Assembly: GCF_024055595.1 (NCBI RefSeq)
Contig: NZ_JAMXOF010000002.1
Coordinates: forward strand, 62,001-126,000
Reading direction: 5' to 3'
Length of the DNA: 64,000 nt
Origin: Mucilaginibacter aurantiaciroseus
GTDB lineage: Bacteria; Bacteroidota; Bacteroidia; Sphingobacteriales; Sphingobacteriaceae
In this document: piece by piece, positions 41,847 through 51,116 of the stretch
Layout of the letters: every line of letters starts with the position of its first letter
How positions within the stretch are numbered: position 1 is the first letter of the stretch
Program-made: the position numbers and the translations under genes
Notes under the pieces: generated by a model
Databases searched by the model: none
The model's input: only the letters and a program-made list of their open reading frames with translations
Told to the model about the DNA's origin: nothing

Positions 41847-42790
41847 GCTTATTGGTTTGGCTAAAGCCAAGATAAGAAAATTCTTTATCCGCCACATAAA
41901 TGGGACGGCAATGATAGATTTGATATTGCAATTCCGTTGGCTTCAGCAAAACGGATTGATGTTACTTATTGGTTTGGCTAAAGCCAGGATATTAAAATTC
42001 TTTACCCTCCCCATAAATGGGACGGCAATGATAGATTTGATATTGCAATTCCGTTGGCTTCAGCAAAACGGATTAATGTTACTTATTGGGTTGGCTAAAG
42101 CCAGGATATTAAAACCCTTTATCCGCCCCATAAATGGGACGGCAATGATAGATTTGATATTGCAATTCCGTTGGCTTCAGCAAAACGGATTGATGTTACT
42201 TATTGGTTTGGCTAAAGCCAGGATATTAAAATTCTTTACCCTCCCCATAAATGGGACGGCAATGATAGATTTGATATTGCAATGCCGTTGGCTTCAGCAA
42301 AACGGATTGATGTTACTTATTGGTTTGGCTAAAGCCAGGATAGGAAAATTCTTTACCCGCCCCATAAATGGGACGGCAATGATAGATTTGATATTGCAAT
42401 GCCGTTGGCTTCAGCAAAACGGATTAATGTTACTTATTGGGTTGGCTAAAGCCAGGATATTAAAATTCTTTACCCTCCCCATAAATGGGACGGCAATGAT
42501 AGATTTGATATTGCAATTCCGTTGGCTTCAGCAAAACGGATTGATGTTACTTATTGGTTTGGCTAAAGCCAAGATAGGAAAATTCTTTATCCGCCCCATA
42601 AATGGGACGGCAATGATAGATTTGATATTGCAATTCCGTTGGCTTCAGCAAAACGGATTGATGTTACTTATTGGTTTGGCTAAATCCAGGATATTAAAAC
42701 TCTTTACCCGCCCCATAAATGGGACGGCAATGATAGGTATAATATTAATTGCCGTTGGCTTTAGCCAACGGATTATAGGCATACAGATAG
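41844..42790. repeat. 117-bp tandem array of REP-like units next to the transposase
   Basis: Seven complete periods of exactly 117 bp: unit starts (ATAAATGGGACGGCAATGAT) at 41896, 42013, 42130, 42247, 42364, 42481, 42598 and 42715, with partial units at both ends. Each unit has an ACGGCAAT/ATTGCCGT-type hairpin (decayed in most copies, perfect in the last) and TTGGCT/AGCCAA-type hairpins; the last one reads CCGTTGGCTTTAGCCAACGG. Units differ by a few bases (GGTTTGG or GGGTTGG; TACCCTCCCC or TATCCGCCCC). Because 117 is a multiple of three, one frame stays open for 323 codons; I treat that as a by-product. Confidence 0.9.
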
Positions 42791-42829
42791 GTGGCTTTAG
42801 CCAAATAATAATTTAGCCTTTTCGACAGA

Positions 42830-45352
42830 TTATTCTGGCTTGCTTAACAAATTAACAAACAGGCGGTATGCGCCCGGGACGCCGGCCGGCAGTTCCCTGA
42901 AGAATGCCAGCGACGTATACACAAAACGCCCTTTTCCTAAATTTGTTACAATGAGCGAACCTTTATTTGGTGCCATGCCGGTATCGTTCATTTGCAGGGG
43001 CGTGCTGTAATGGCTGTCGATATTATCAACAAAGTATAAACCGCGTTCCTGGATCCAGTCGTTAAAATCGGCATTGGTTATTTTGTTAGGGTAGTTTAGT
43101 ACCGGGCTCGTTGGCTCGGCGAAGATTACTTTGGCATCTTCCTCGGTAACGCGTTGGTTAACAACGGTGAACGGGTACGGGCCAATGTTGCGGGTAACCA
43201 GGCCGTTGTTGTTATTGTATTGCACCACCAGGTTGCCACCATTTTTCACATATTCCATCAATTTAGGCTGCCCATAAGCAAGGCGCTCATTTACGTTATA
43301 GGCACGTACGCCGGTTACAATGGCATCGTAAACGGATAGGTCGCCGTTGATGATCTCACTTTCGGTAAGGGCATGTACATCGTAACCAACTTCGCGTAAG
43401 GATTCGGGGATTAGGTCACCGGCACCGGCAATATAGCCTATTTTTTTACCCGCGGTTTTTAGATCAATGTTTACCAATTTGGCCTGCGCCGGAGGGAAGA
43501 TAGTGATGGCAGGCACGTGATTGTACCTAATATTCAATAATCCCTGCGAAAACGTTTTGCCGTTGGCGATAACATCTGCCTGTAAAACGACCGTGTTGGT
43601 TTTACTATCCGTTGGCGATACGGTGAAAGCTACCGTCCATTCGTCGCCTTTATTTTTGCCTGTGTAATCAATTTTAGCCGGATTGATCTTCCAACCCGCC
43701 AATGGTTTTAAGCTGATGCTGCCGCTTGTATTGGTAAAGCTTTTTAGTTTGATTTGTACCGTTTGTGGCTGGGTATTGTTAAAAGCGTAAACTTTCTCGG
43801 CAATATTAGCGGTAACTGGTGGCGCTATTTCTAATGGCTGGTAGATCTCACCACGGGCAGGGTCAACGTATTTAAAGACTAATTTACGGTCATATGAAAT
43901 CTCTTTACCTGCAATTGTAAATTTAAAAGTTACCGTTGGCGCATCAGGGTTTTCAGGGTTGCCGACTTTCAAATCATCATTAATGGTATAACTACCAATA
44001 GCGTGTGGTGTTTCCAGCCAGTAAGGTTGCGAAAGTTTATCTATAACCCTGGGCTCCAAATTATAAGTTTTTAATTTATTGGCCTCTAATATAAATCCAT
44101 GTGGATTTGAAACGTTTAATATCGTATTGTCATTATCAATAGTTAGTAAGCTTATTGGAAGATTATTTGGTGTATAAATTTGTGCCGTAGCGGTTATCTT
44201 ATCACCCACAGCGTAAGCAGGATCCGCTACATACGCCTCAAACCATAATCCCGCGCAAGCGGCAATAATATCTTTTAGTTCTTTTGTTTTTTGCTTGTGC
44301 CAGTAATTGTATGCGGTATTAGCACCTTCGGTAAGCCTAACAGTTTGGAAGGCTTTGTTGGTTGCCACATTTTGATCAACATCGCCCAATAAAGCAACCA
44401 ATGCCGGTACTGATGCCTGTGGTGCATTGCTATTAAATGCGTTGGTTATGGCAGCTATCTTTTGCGCTATCGGTGTGCCAAAAGGCGTCCTGGTCCAGGT
44501 AACATCAACGCCGTCCATCAGGTCGGTTTTTGGGGTATCGCCAAGGATGGTCTTAAAATATTCAAAGGCATCGCCACGTTGCTTGGCCGAGCCGAAGCCT
44601 TGTGTTTTGTGGTTACTGCGGCTTTCGGCAGCTATTTCGCCATAGCTTTTACCAAGTATCGGGTTGTAACCACCAACGTTGATCTTAAACTGATCTGGCG
44701 AGGTGGTATTTGTACTGCCAAAATTAAACGTGTTCCAAAGCAGGCGTTTGGCTTGCCATACAGTTGTATATTTTAATTGTTCGGGGTAGCGTTTTGGGTC
44801 GGCTGCGGCGCTGAAAGCTTCCTGCGCTAACATGGCCGATGCGGTATGGTTACCGTGGCCGCCCTCGCCGGTTGTAGGGAAACGGCAGATCATCACATCG
44901 GGCCTAAAATTGCGGATCACCCAAACCATGTCGCCCAGCACCTTATCCTTATCCCAAAATTTCAAAGTTTCTTCGGGGTTCTTAGAAAAACCAAAATCAT
45001 TTGCGCGACTAAAAAACTGCTCCGCGCCATCCATACGGCGGGCGGCCAATAGCTCTTGCGTACGAATCAGCCCTAACAGTTCGCCCTGCTCGGTACCTAT
45101 CAGGTTTTGTCCGCCATCGCCACGGGTAAGCGATAAATAGCCGGTGCGATAATGTTTCTCCTGCGCCAGGTAGCCCAGCAAGCGGGTGTTCTCGTCATCG
45201 GGGTGGGCGGCTATGTATAACACGCTGCCCAAAACGTTCAGCTTTTTTAAATTTTGCTGAATGGTGCCGATATCCGACGGTGGCGCGGTTTGCGAGAATA
45301 CTTTGGCGTAAGCAAAAAACAGTATAAGGGTTACAGGCAGTATGCGCTTCAT
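42830..45352 (-). CDS. Large PIG-L family deacetylase, exported
   Basis: 840 residues from ATG 45352, matching a promoter just upstream. Signal peptide MKRILPVTLILFFAYAKVFS. The N-terminal LmbE/PIG-L domain (about 35-300) shows YIAAHPDDENTRLLGYLA (AHPDDE, zinc), RFPTTGEGGHGNHTASA (HGNH). The central part is beta-sandwich-like, and the C-terminal part (about 580-840) resembles the ThuA-like/glutamine amidotransferase fold. Family members remove N-acetyl groups from sugar derivatives. Substrate unknown; monocistronic. Confidence 0.87.
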   Translation of the reverse strand: MKRILPVTLILFFAYAKVFSQTAPPSDIGTIQQNLKKLNVLGSVLYIAAHPDDENTRLLGYLAQEKHYRTGYLSLTRGDGGQNLIGTEQGELLGLIRTQELLAARRMDGAEQFFSRANDFGFSKNPEETLKFWDKDKVLGDMVWVIRNFRPDVMICRFPTTGEGGHGNHTASAMLAQEAFSAAADPKRYPEQLKYTTVWQAKRLLWNTFNFGSTNTTSPDQFKINVGGYNPILGKSYGEIAAESRSNHKTQGFGSAKQRGDAFEYFKTILGDTPKTDLMDGVDVTWTRTPFGTPIAQKIAAITNAFNSNAPQASVPALVALLGDVDQNVATNKAFQTVRLTEGANTAYNYWHKQKTKELKDIIAACAGLWFEAYVADPAYAVGDKITATAQIYTPNNLPISLLTIDNDNTILNVSNPHGFILEANKLKTYNLEPRVIDKLSQPYWLETPHAIGSYTINDDLKVGNPENPDAPTVTFKFTIAGKEISYDRKLVFKYVDPARGEIYQPLEIAPPVTANIAEKVYAFNNTQPQTVQIKLKSFTNTSGSISLKPLAGWKINPAKIDYTGKNKGDEWTVAFTVSPTDSKTNTVVLQADVIANGKTFSQGLLNIRYNHVPAITIFPPAQAKLVNIDLKTAGKKIGYIAGAGDLIPESLREVGYDVHALTESEIINGDLSVYDAIVTGVRAYNVNERLAYGQPKLMEYVKNGGNLVVQYNNNNGLVTRNIGPYPFTVVNQRVTEEDAKVIFAEPTSPVLNYPNKITNADFNDWIQERGLYFVDNIDSHYSTPLQMNDTGMAPNKGSLIVTNLGKGRFVYTSLAFFRELPAGVPGAYRLFVNLLSKPE

Positions 45353-45357
45353 AGCCA

Positions 45358-45387
45358 CAAATATATCTGAAAGAAGCATTTACGCAA
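45358..45387 (-). promoter_or_regulatory. Promoter of the PIG-L deacetylase gene
   Basis: On the minus strand: TTG (45385-45387), 19 bases, TATATTTG (45358-45365), five bases before the ATG. This is a perfect TTG-N19-TAnnTTTG match and leaves an extremely short leader, so the transcript could be nearly leaderless. Confidence 0.7.
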
Positions 45388-45435
45388 TATTTGGTATGAT
45401 AATTATACCGTCATAATTACATTTTCTCCCTCTTA

Positions 45436-45508
45436 TTTAATCGATTGATTGAAATTACAATTTGATGATAAAAGCCTCTTTTATTAATCAATCGATTAAT
45501 TAGTTTTG
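45436..45508 (+). promoter_or_regulatory. Paired TetR operator and -7 element of the efflux operon
   Basis: TTAATCGATTGATT occurs at 45437-45450 and its exact inverse AATCAATCGATTAA at 45485-45498. The second site runs into TAGTTTTG (45501-45508), a perfect -7 element (TAnnTTTG), 13 bp before the TetR ATG. Two inverted 14-bp boxes around the promoter are what an autoregulating TetR protein would use. Confidence 0.65.
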
Positions 45509-45520
45509 CACGGGACAAAA

Positions 45521-46174
45521 ATGAAAATGGAAAAGGATAAAACAGATAAAAAAGATCACATACTCGATGTTGCCGAGCGTGTTTTCGCCGAACAGGGGTA
45601 TGATGGTGCATCTACCCGCATGATATCGGGCGGGGCCGGGGTAAATATGGCTATGCTTAATTATTACTTCGGTTCAAAAGAAGGGGTTTTCCTGGCAATA
45701 TTTGATCGTAGGATCAGCAATTTCCAAGCCGTGCTGCTAAGCATCGGTAACGATGAAAGCATCAATTCATGGGAAAAACTGGACAAATATCTCGACAACT
45801 ATATAGATAAGGTAGTAACCAACAGTTGCTTCCACATTATGCTTAACCGCGAGATCTCCAAATCTAAAAAGACCGACCTTACTGATCAGATCACCGATAT
45901 TATGATGAAGAACGTCAATGTTTTTCTGAATATTATATCCGAAGGTATCCGCAAAGGCGACTTTAATAAAGATGCGGATCAGCAGCTTTTAGTGGCTACC
46001 ATCTTCGGTACCAAAAACTACATTATTAATACCCCGCATATTTCTTCCAAAGTGCTTGGTTACGATGTGCTGGATACTGATGTACAGAATAACCTGCTTA
46101 AACCCCGGTTTAAAAAATACATGAAAACACTGTTAAAAGCTTACTTGCAAAATGAAAATGACAACAATAAATAA
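45521..46174 (+). CDS. TetR/AcrR regulator of the efflux operon
   Basis: 217 residues from ATG 45521 (MKMEKDKTDKKDHILDVAER); an in-frame TTG at 45506 lies inside the -7 element and is rejected. The HTH is FAEQGYDGASTRMISGGAGV, NMAMLNYYFGSKEGVFLAIF. The C-terminal ligand domain is divergent. It opens a four-gene operon with TolC, HlyD and DHA2 genes, and its 3' end overlaps the TolC start by 23 bp. Predicted repressor released by an efflux substrate. Confidence 0.92.
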   Translation: MKMEKDKTDKKDHILDVAERVFAEQGYDGASTRMISGGAGVNMAMLNYYFGSKEGVFLAIFDRRISNFQAVLLSIGNDESINSWEKLDKYLDNYIDKVVTNSCFHIMLNREISKSKKTDLTDQITDIMMKNVNVFLNIISEGIRKGDFNKDADQQLLVATIFGTKNYIINTPHISSKVLGYDVLDTDVQNNLLKPRFKKYMKTLLKAYLQNENDNNK

Positions 46175-47522
46175 TACACCCTTGAAACCCTCACAACTAA
46201 ATAAAGCCTTAAAGGCCGCGGGTAGTTTAGCCATGCTGCTACTGGCATTGCTAATTACCAACCCCGCGGCCGCGCAGGACAAGTCCCTCACGCTGGAGGA
46301 AGCCCTTAAACTAGGAATTGAAAACAGTAAAGTGCTAAAACTTTCGCAATCTCGTATCGACCAGGCGGTATCACAATACCAGCAGGCTAAAGACCGATCG
46401 CTGCCAACAGGTAAAGCCAGCTTTGGTTATAACCGCGCGCAGATCCCCGCCAATAAACTAAACTTTGGCGAAGAAACTTTAGTCTTGCCAACAAGCGCTA
46501 ATGCATATCTGGGTACATTATCGTTAAATCAGATAATTTTTGCCGGTAACAAATTAAAGTACGCCCGCGAATCTACCAACCTGCTTAGCGAAGTCGCCCG
46601 TTTGGATGCTGTTAACGATAAAGACCAGATTGCGTACAACATTATAGATTCTTACTATACTTTGTACAAAGTACTGCAAAGCAAAAAAGTGGTTGACCAG
46701 AATTTGGCTACCATTGATGCGCAGATCAAACAATCGCAACGCTTTTTCGACCAGGGTTTGGTTACTAAAAATGATGTGTTGAGGTTCCAGTTACAACGTT
46801 CTAATATCGAACTGAACGGTATCGACCTGGAAAACAACCGCCGCATTATTAACTATAACATGAACATCCTTTTAGGCTTACCGGAAACTACCCAGCTAAG
46901 GATAGTACAGATTATTGAAGCCGACAGGAATGCATTGCCGCTTACCAGCTACCTGGATTCGGCCATGACCAACCGCCCCGAGTTTAAACAATTGGACTTA
47001 CGCACACAGGTTGCTGACCTGAATATCAAAAGTATTAAAGCAAATACTACACCAACGCTTTCAGCATCGGGTAGCGCTTATTATGTGGGCGTTGCTGCAA
47101 ACCCAATACCTAAAAGCGGTAAATACATCACCCCAATATCTATAGGTTTAACCGTAGGATGGGATTTTGGCAGCCTTTGGACAAACAAAAACAAGGTTAA
47201 CGAAGCTAAATTACAGCGCGAAGAAGTGATGATCAACCGTGGCATCACGCTGGATAACGTAAAGAACGAGGTTAACCAAAGCTACCAGAACTACAAAGCT
47301 GCTTTGGATAAAATAACCCTGCTGCAAACGTCTATTAACCAGGCTAACGAGAATAACAGGATCTTAGAATCTAAATACAAAAGCAATATATCATCGGCTA
47401 CAGACCGGGCCGATGCGCAAACCCTGCTTTACCAGGCACAGATCAATTTAGAGCTGGCTAAAGCCGATGCAGGATTAGCATACTATACATTATTAAAATC
47501 AACAGGAAAACTTAACAAATAA
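46152..47522 (+). CDS. TolC-family outer-membrane efflux protein
   Basis: 456 residues. Signal segment (SLAMLLLALLITNPAAAQ) then two OEP halves of coiled-coil helices (DKSLTLEEALKLGIENSKVL, then the second half from MTNRPEFKQLDLRTQVADLN). It forms the trimeric outer-membrane channel of a tripartite pump with the HlyD adaptor and the DHA2 transporter encoded downstream. Start overlaps the TetR gene. Substrate not predictable. Confidence 0.93.
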   Translation: MKMTTINNTPLKPSQLNKALKAAGSLAMLLLALLITNPAAAQDKSLTLEEALKLGIENSKVLKLSQSRIDQAVSQYQQAKDRSLPTGKASFGYNRAQIPANKLNFGEETLVLPTSANAYLGTLSLNQIIFAGNKLKYARESTNLLSEVARLDAVNDKDQIAYNIIDSYYTLYKVLQSKKVVDQNLATIDAQIKQSQRFFDQGLVTKNDVLRFQLQRSNIELNGIDLENNRRIINYNMNILLGLPETTQLRIVQIIEADRNALPLTSYLDSAMTNRPEFKQLDLRTQVADLNIKSIKANTTPTLSASGSAYYVGVAANPIPKSGKYITPISIGLTVGWDFGSLWTNKNKVNEAKLQREEVMINRGITLDNVKNEVNQSYQNYKAALDKITLLQTSINQANENNRILESKYKSNISSATDRADAQTLLYQAQINLELAKADAGLAYYTLLKSTGKLNK

Positions 47523-47539
47523 TTACAATATACAAAGCG

Positions 47540-48595
47540 ATGGCAAAGGAAACACAAGAAGCAGAACCTAAAAAGAAAAATAAGGTACTTCCTATCATAT
47601 TAGGGGTAGTTCTTTTAGGGGGTATCATATTTGGAGTAAAGGAATATATATACTTCAGCAAACACGTTGATACTGATGATGCGCAAATTGATGGCGACAT
47701 AAGCCCGGTTGTGGCGCGTGTTGGCGGCTATGTAGACAGCATTATGTTCGAAGAAAATACGCACGTTAACAAAGGCCAGTTATTGGTTAAGATTGACGAC
47801 CGCGATTACAAAGTAAAATTAGAGCAGGCACAGGCAGCGCAGGTTGGTGCAAGCGCAAACATTAACGTAGGCGAATCACAAATCTCAACCACAACCGCAA
47901 ATTCATCAAGCGCTAAGGCTGATGTACAATCTGCAAAGGCACGTTTAGATAAAGTACGTAAAGATTACGACCGTTACGCTAACCTGGTACAGGATGGATC
48001 GGTAACCCGCCAGCAGTTTGACCAGGCCAAAGCCGACCTGGAAGTTGCACAGGCAAACTACAATGCATCGCGCGATAAATACAAAGCCGCGTTAGAGCAA
48101 ATTGCTACCAGCCGCAGCCTGTTAAAGGTTACCAATACGGGCGTATCTCAAAAACAAGTTGATATCGATTATGCAAAACTACAGATAACCTATACCGATG
48201 TTAAATCGCCTGCGAGTGGTACTGTGGCTAAAAAGAATGTACAGGTAGGCCAGTTGGTACAGGCAGGGCAAACGCTGTTCTCGGTAGTAAATGATAACAG
48301 TATTTATGTAACTGCCAACTTTAAAGAAACCCAGTTAAACGATATCAAAAACGGTTTAAAGGTTGGCCTTAAGGTTGATGCTTATCCAGGTTTGAAAGTT
48401 GAAGGTATAGTATACAATTTCTCGCCTGCTACAGGTGCAAAATTCTCGTTACTGCCACCGGATAATGCTACCGGTAACTTCGTTAAAGTTGTACAACGTA
48501 TCCCTGTTAAAATCAAGATCACAGGCAGCAAAGAAGATATAGCGAAACTACGCCCGGGTATGAGCGTTGCCGTTTCGGTAATTACAAAAGACTAA
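47540..48595 (+). CDS. HlyD-family membrane fusion protein (EmrA-like)
   Basis: 351 residues. One TM helix (about 13-35), a lipoyl-like domain with DTDDAQIDGDISPVVARVGG, long helical hairpin (about 100-205) and a beta-barrel part (PASGTVAKKNVQVGQLVQAG). The start VDTDDAQIDGD and length are those of EmrA, which bridges an MFS exporter to TolC. Gap to the TolC gene is 17 bp and 5 bp to the DHA2 gene. Confidence 0.94.
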   Translation: MAKETQEAEPKKKNKVLPIILGVVLLGGIIFGVKEYIYFSKHVDTDDAQIDGDISPVVARVGGYVDSIMFEENTHVNKGQLLVKIDDRDYKVKLEQAQAAQVGASANINVGESQISTTTANSSSAKADVQSAKARLDKVRKDYDRYANLVQDGSVTRQQFDQAKADLEVAQANYNASRDKYKAALEQIATSRSLLKVTNTGVSQKQVDIDYAKLQITYTDVKSPASGTVAKKNVQVGQLVQAGQTLFSVVNDNSIYVTANFKETQLNDIKNGLKVGLKVDAYPGLKVEGIVYNFSPATGAKFSLLPPDNATGNFVKVVQRIPVKIKITGSKEDIAKLRPGMSVAVSVITKD

Positions 48596-48600
48596 ATAAC

Positions 48601-50142
48601 ATGGCTGAAACTGGCTTTAAAAAATGGATAATTACCATTACGGTAATTATGGCATCATTACTCGAGCTGATTGATACCACCATTGTAAACGTTGCTATAC
48701 CGCATATACAAGGTAACCTTGGCGCAACCTTAGAGGATGTTGCCTGGGTGGTTACCGGTTATGCGGTGGCAAACGTTATTATCCTGCCTATGTCGGGATG
48801 GCTTGGTGGCCGCTTTGGCCGTAAGCAATACTTCCTTGCCTCTATTATAGTATTTACTATAGCATCGTTCCTGTGTGGTAACGCAACCTCGCTTGATGAG
48901 TTAGTGGTGTTCAGGATACTACAGGGTATTGCGGGTGGTGGTTTAATATCTACCGGGCAAACTATCCTGATAGAGACCTGGCCGCGCGAGCAAATTGGTA
49001 CTGCTACAGCATTGTTTGGTTTAGGCGCGGTGGTAGGCCCAACTGTAGGCCCAACCATTGGTGGCTGGATCACCGAGAATTACTCGTGGCCGTGGATTTT
49101 TTACGTGAATTTACCGGTGGGCGCGCTTGCCGCGTTCCTGGCGTATACATTTATTACCGAAACGCCCAAGGCCGAAAAACGCCCCATAGACTGGTGGGGT
49201 ATTGGTTTACTTGCATTAGCGGTTGGTAGTTTACAAACCATCCTTGAAAAAGGCGAATCGGAAGATTGGTTTGCTACAACTTATATAACTGTGCTTACCG
49301 TTTGTGCTGTTTTAGGCACACTGCTATTTATTTGGCGGGAGCTAAGTACCGACCACCCTATCGTAAACTTCAGCATTATGCGGCATCGAAGTTTCGCGGT
49401 GGGTATGTTTACCTCCTTTATCCTCGGGTTTGGGTTGTATGGGTCGGTGTTCGTGTTCCCGGTGTTTTGTCAAAACTTGCTCGGCTTTAACGCGCAGCAA
49501 ACGGGGCAGTTGCTGTTTCCGGGTGGTTTGTGTACCATATTTATGATGCCCTTTATTGGCAAGATGCTTAACAAAGGTATCCCCGCGCAACTTATGGCAA
49601 CGGCAGGTATGTTCCTGTTCTTTGTATTCACGTGGATGCTAAGCAACTCTACCCTGGCAACAGGCGAGAAAGATGTATTGATCCCATTATTGATCCGTGG
49701 TGTGGGTATGGCCTTATTATTTGTGCCTTTAACCACGCTTGCCATGGCCGGCCTTAAAGGGGCGGAACTTGGGCAGGGATCGGGCTTAAATAACATGATG
49801 CGCCAATTAGGCGGCTCATTTGGTATAGCGGCCTTAACAACCATCATCCACATCCGCCAGGGTTTCCACAGGAGTACGCTGATAGAGCATGTTAACCCTT
49901 ACAACCCCGCTTTTACCGAGCGCTTGCACATGCTTACACAGGGTTTCATATCCAAGGGTAAATCGGTGCTTGATGCTACCAACATGGCGTACGCCGCTAT
50001 TGAAGGTGCAGTTATTAGGCAAACTATGCTGTTAAGTTACGATGACGCTTACTGGATCTCGGGTTTGGTGATGCTATTCTCGATACCTTTATTATACCTG
50101 CAACCGTTTAAAAAACTAAAGGCGGTTACAGATTCTCACTAA
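48601..50142 (+). CDS. DHA2-family (EmrB-like) multidrug MFS transporter
   Basis: 513 residues with 14 predicted TM helices, as in DHA2 proteins. Motif A-like GWLGGRFGRKQYFLASI, motif C-type VVGPTVGPTIGGWITENYSW, and the drug-site region LLELIDTTIVNVAIPHIQG (motif D1). With the HlyD and TolC proteins it forms an EmrAB-TolC type pump driven by protons. A strong terminator follows at 50149. Confidence 0.95.
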   Translation: MAETGFKKWIITITVIMASLLELIDTTIVNVAIPHIQGNLGATLEDVAWVVTGYAVANVIILPMSGWLGGRFGRKQYFLASIIVFTIASFLCGNATSLDELVVFRILQGIAGGGLISTGQTILIETWPREQIGTATALFGLGAVVGPTVGPTIGGWITENYSWPWIFYVNLPVGALAAFLAYTFITETPKAEKRPIDWWGIGLLALAVGSLQTILEKGESEDWFATTYITVLTVCAVLGTLLFIWRELSTDHPIVNFSIMRHRSFAVGMFTSFILGFGLYGSVFVFPVFCQNLLGFNAQQTGQLLFPGGLCTIFMMPFIGKMLNKGIPAQLMATAGMFLFFVFTWMLSNSTLATGEKDVLIPLLIRGVGMALLFVPLTTLAMAGLKGAELGQGSGLNNMMRQLGGSFGIAALTTIIHIRQGFHRSTLIEHVNPYNPAFTERLHMLTQGFISKGKSVLDATNMAYAAIEGAVIRQTMLLSYDDAYWISGLVMLFSIPLLYLQPFKKLKAVTDSH

Positions 50143-50148
50143 AAAAAC

Positions 50149-50187
50149 AAAGCCATTCTGTTCTTACGAACGGAATGGCTTTTCCAA
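50149..50187 (+). terminator. Terminator of the efflux operon
   Basis: AAAGCCATTC pairs with GAATGGCTTT and an inner TGTTC/GAACG stem reaches a TTAC loop, giving 15 pairs with one G-U, then a T-run. It ends the TetR-TolC-HlyD-DHA2 transcript. Confidence 0.85.
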
Positions 50188-50365
50188 AAAATCAACAATT
50201 AAATTTGTATTCCGCCCTGGTGCCGGTAATGTTTTACAGCTATAAAAATATTATGGTAAAAGGGGTTCGTAATAATCTATGGGTTAAAATTAAGGGTTTT
50301 ATATCAACAAATCCAAATATTGCCAGATATTATTTTTAAACAAAGCGAAAATCTTTTTCGTTTTA

Positions 50366-50775
50366 TTAGAATATGATTTTGCCGGTTGCTGTTACCAATG
50401 ATGCTATCCTTATGGCATCAATATGCACTCTTCGGTAGTGCCAGGTTTTATCAATGAATTTTAGTGGGCGTTAACGCATATTTCGCAACCGTAAACGGCC
50501 GAAATGGCAAGGCTCATCAATTCAAAAAACCCTTTGCCGGTAACCGGTTTCATCATCAGCGGCATGCGGATACGTGCCGGGGTTTGGGTATATTTTTCTT
50601 TTTGGGTAAAATGTCTGAAACGATAAAATATATTGTTTGACGCCAATAATGAAGCACAGCCCGCAGCTTTTGCCACGTCGGCATCGGTAGCTTCGGTTTG
50701 CTTTGCAACGCTGGTATAGCAGGCAATAAGCGGCGCGTTTTGGTTATTAACAGCAGTGCTTCTTTTAAATACCAA
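50366..50775 (-). pseudogene. ahpD: ahpD-like carboxymuconolactone-decarboxylase gene, decayed
   Basis: The open part (50461-50775) reads PLIACYTSVAKQTEATDADV, ASLLASNNIFYRFRHFTQKE, RIRMPLMMKPVTGKGFFELM, LAISAVYGCEICVNAH, which is AhpD with its CxxC...H active site. The N-terminal third is missing, the frame starts in the tail of the ahpC remnant, a TAA (50461-50463) replaces the residue after the active-site His, and past it NSLIKPGTTEECI continues in frame and then DAIRIASLVTATGKIIF in a shifted frame to a natural-looking stop at 50366. So at least one deletion, one nonsense and one frameshift. Confidence 0.8.
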
Positions 50776-51116
50776 GGGCTTCTGCTAATGATTTTAAAGT
50801 ATCAGCTAACATCTGGAATTTAAGGTCGCCAGGGTCATCGTGGTGGGCTCTGCAGGCAGCGTGTACAAATTCGCTATCGGTTAATGCACCAATCAGATGG
50901 GTTTCGCGGTCGCTTAACTCACCAAAGTTTTTGTTGAACCCGGCAATTTCTGTAGCGCATACAAAAGTAAAATCTTCTGGCCACCAGAACATTACGGTTT
51001 AAACGTTATCGTCATTAACAAACTATCCTGAATTTATGGTTTCAAACTCTTTACCTTTTTCAAGACTTGTTACAACAGGTTTAGAAAATCGAGTGAATTT
51101 GCCCTGTCGTTAACAT
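50765..51116 (-). pseudogene. ahpC: ahpC-like peroxiredoxin gene, decayed and fused to the ahpD remnant
   Basis: ATG at 51116 starts MLTTG; a 2-bp loss then shifts to KFTRFSKPVVTSLEKGKEFE, TINS, TAG (51023-51025), FVNDDNV, TAA (50999-51001), then VMFWWPEDFTFVCATEI (peroxidatic Cys kept, FVCP reads FVCA), AGFNKNFGELSDRETHLIGA, LTDSEFVHAACRAHHDDPGD and ADTLKSLAEALGI, stop. The C-terminal half of AhpC, with the resolving Cys, is missing. The join to ahpD at about 50770 implies a deletion that removed the AhpC 3' and AhpD 5' parts. Confidence 0.82.

Noticed and set aside
41322..42790. CRISPR array
   Set aside because: There are no short repeats with unique spacers; the whole 117-bp unit repeats, and no cas genes are present.
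41845..42816. A 323-codon repetitive open frame (39-residue repeat NGTAMIDLILQFRW...) over the array
   Set aside because: The period of 117 bp is a multiple of three and lacks stops in one frame, so the frame follows from the DNA repeat; its palindromes are the better explanation and no ribosome site or domain is seen.
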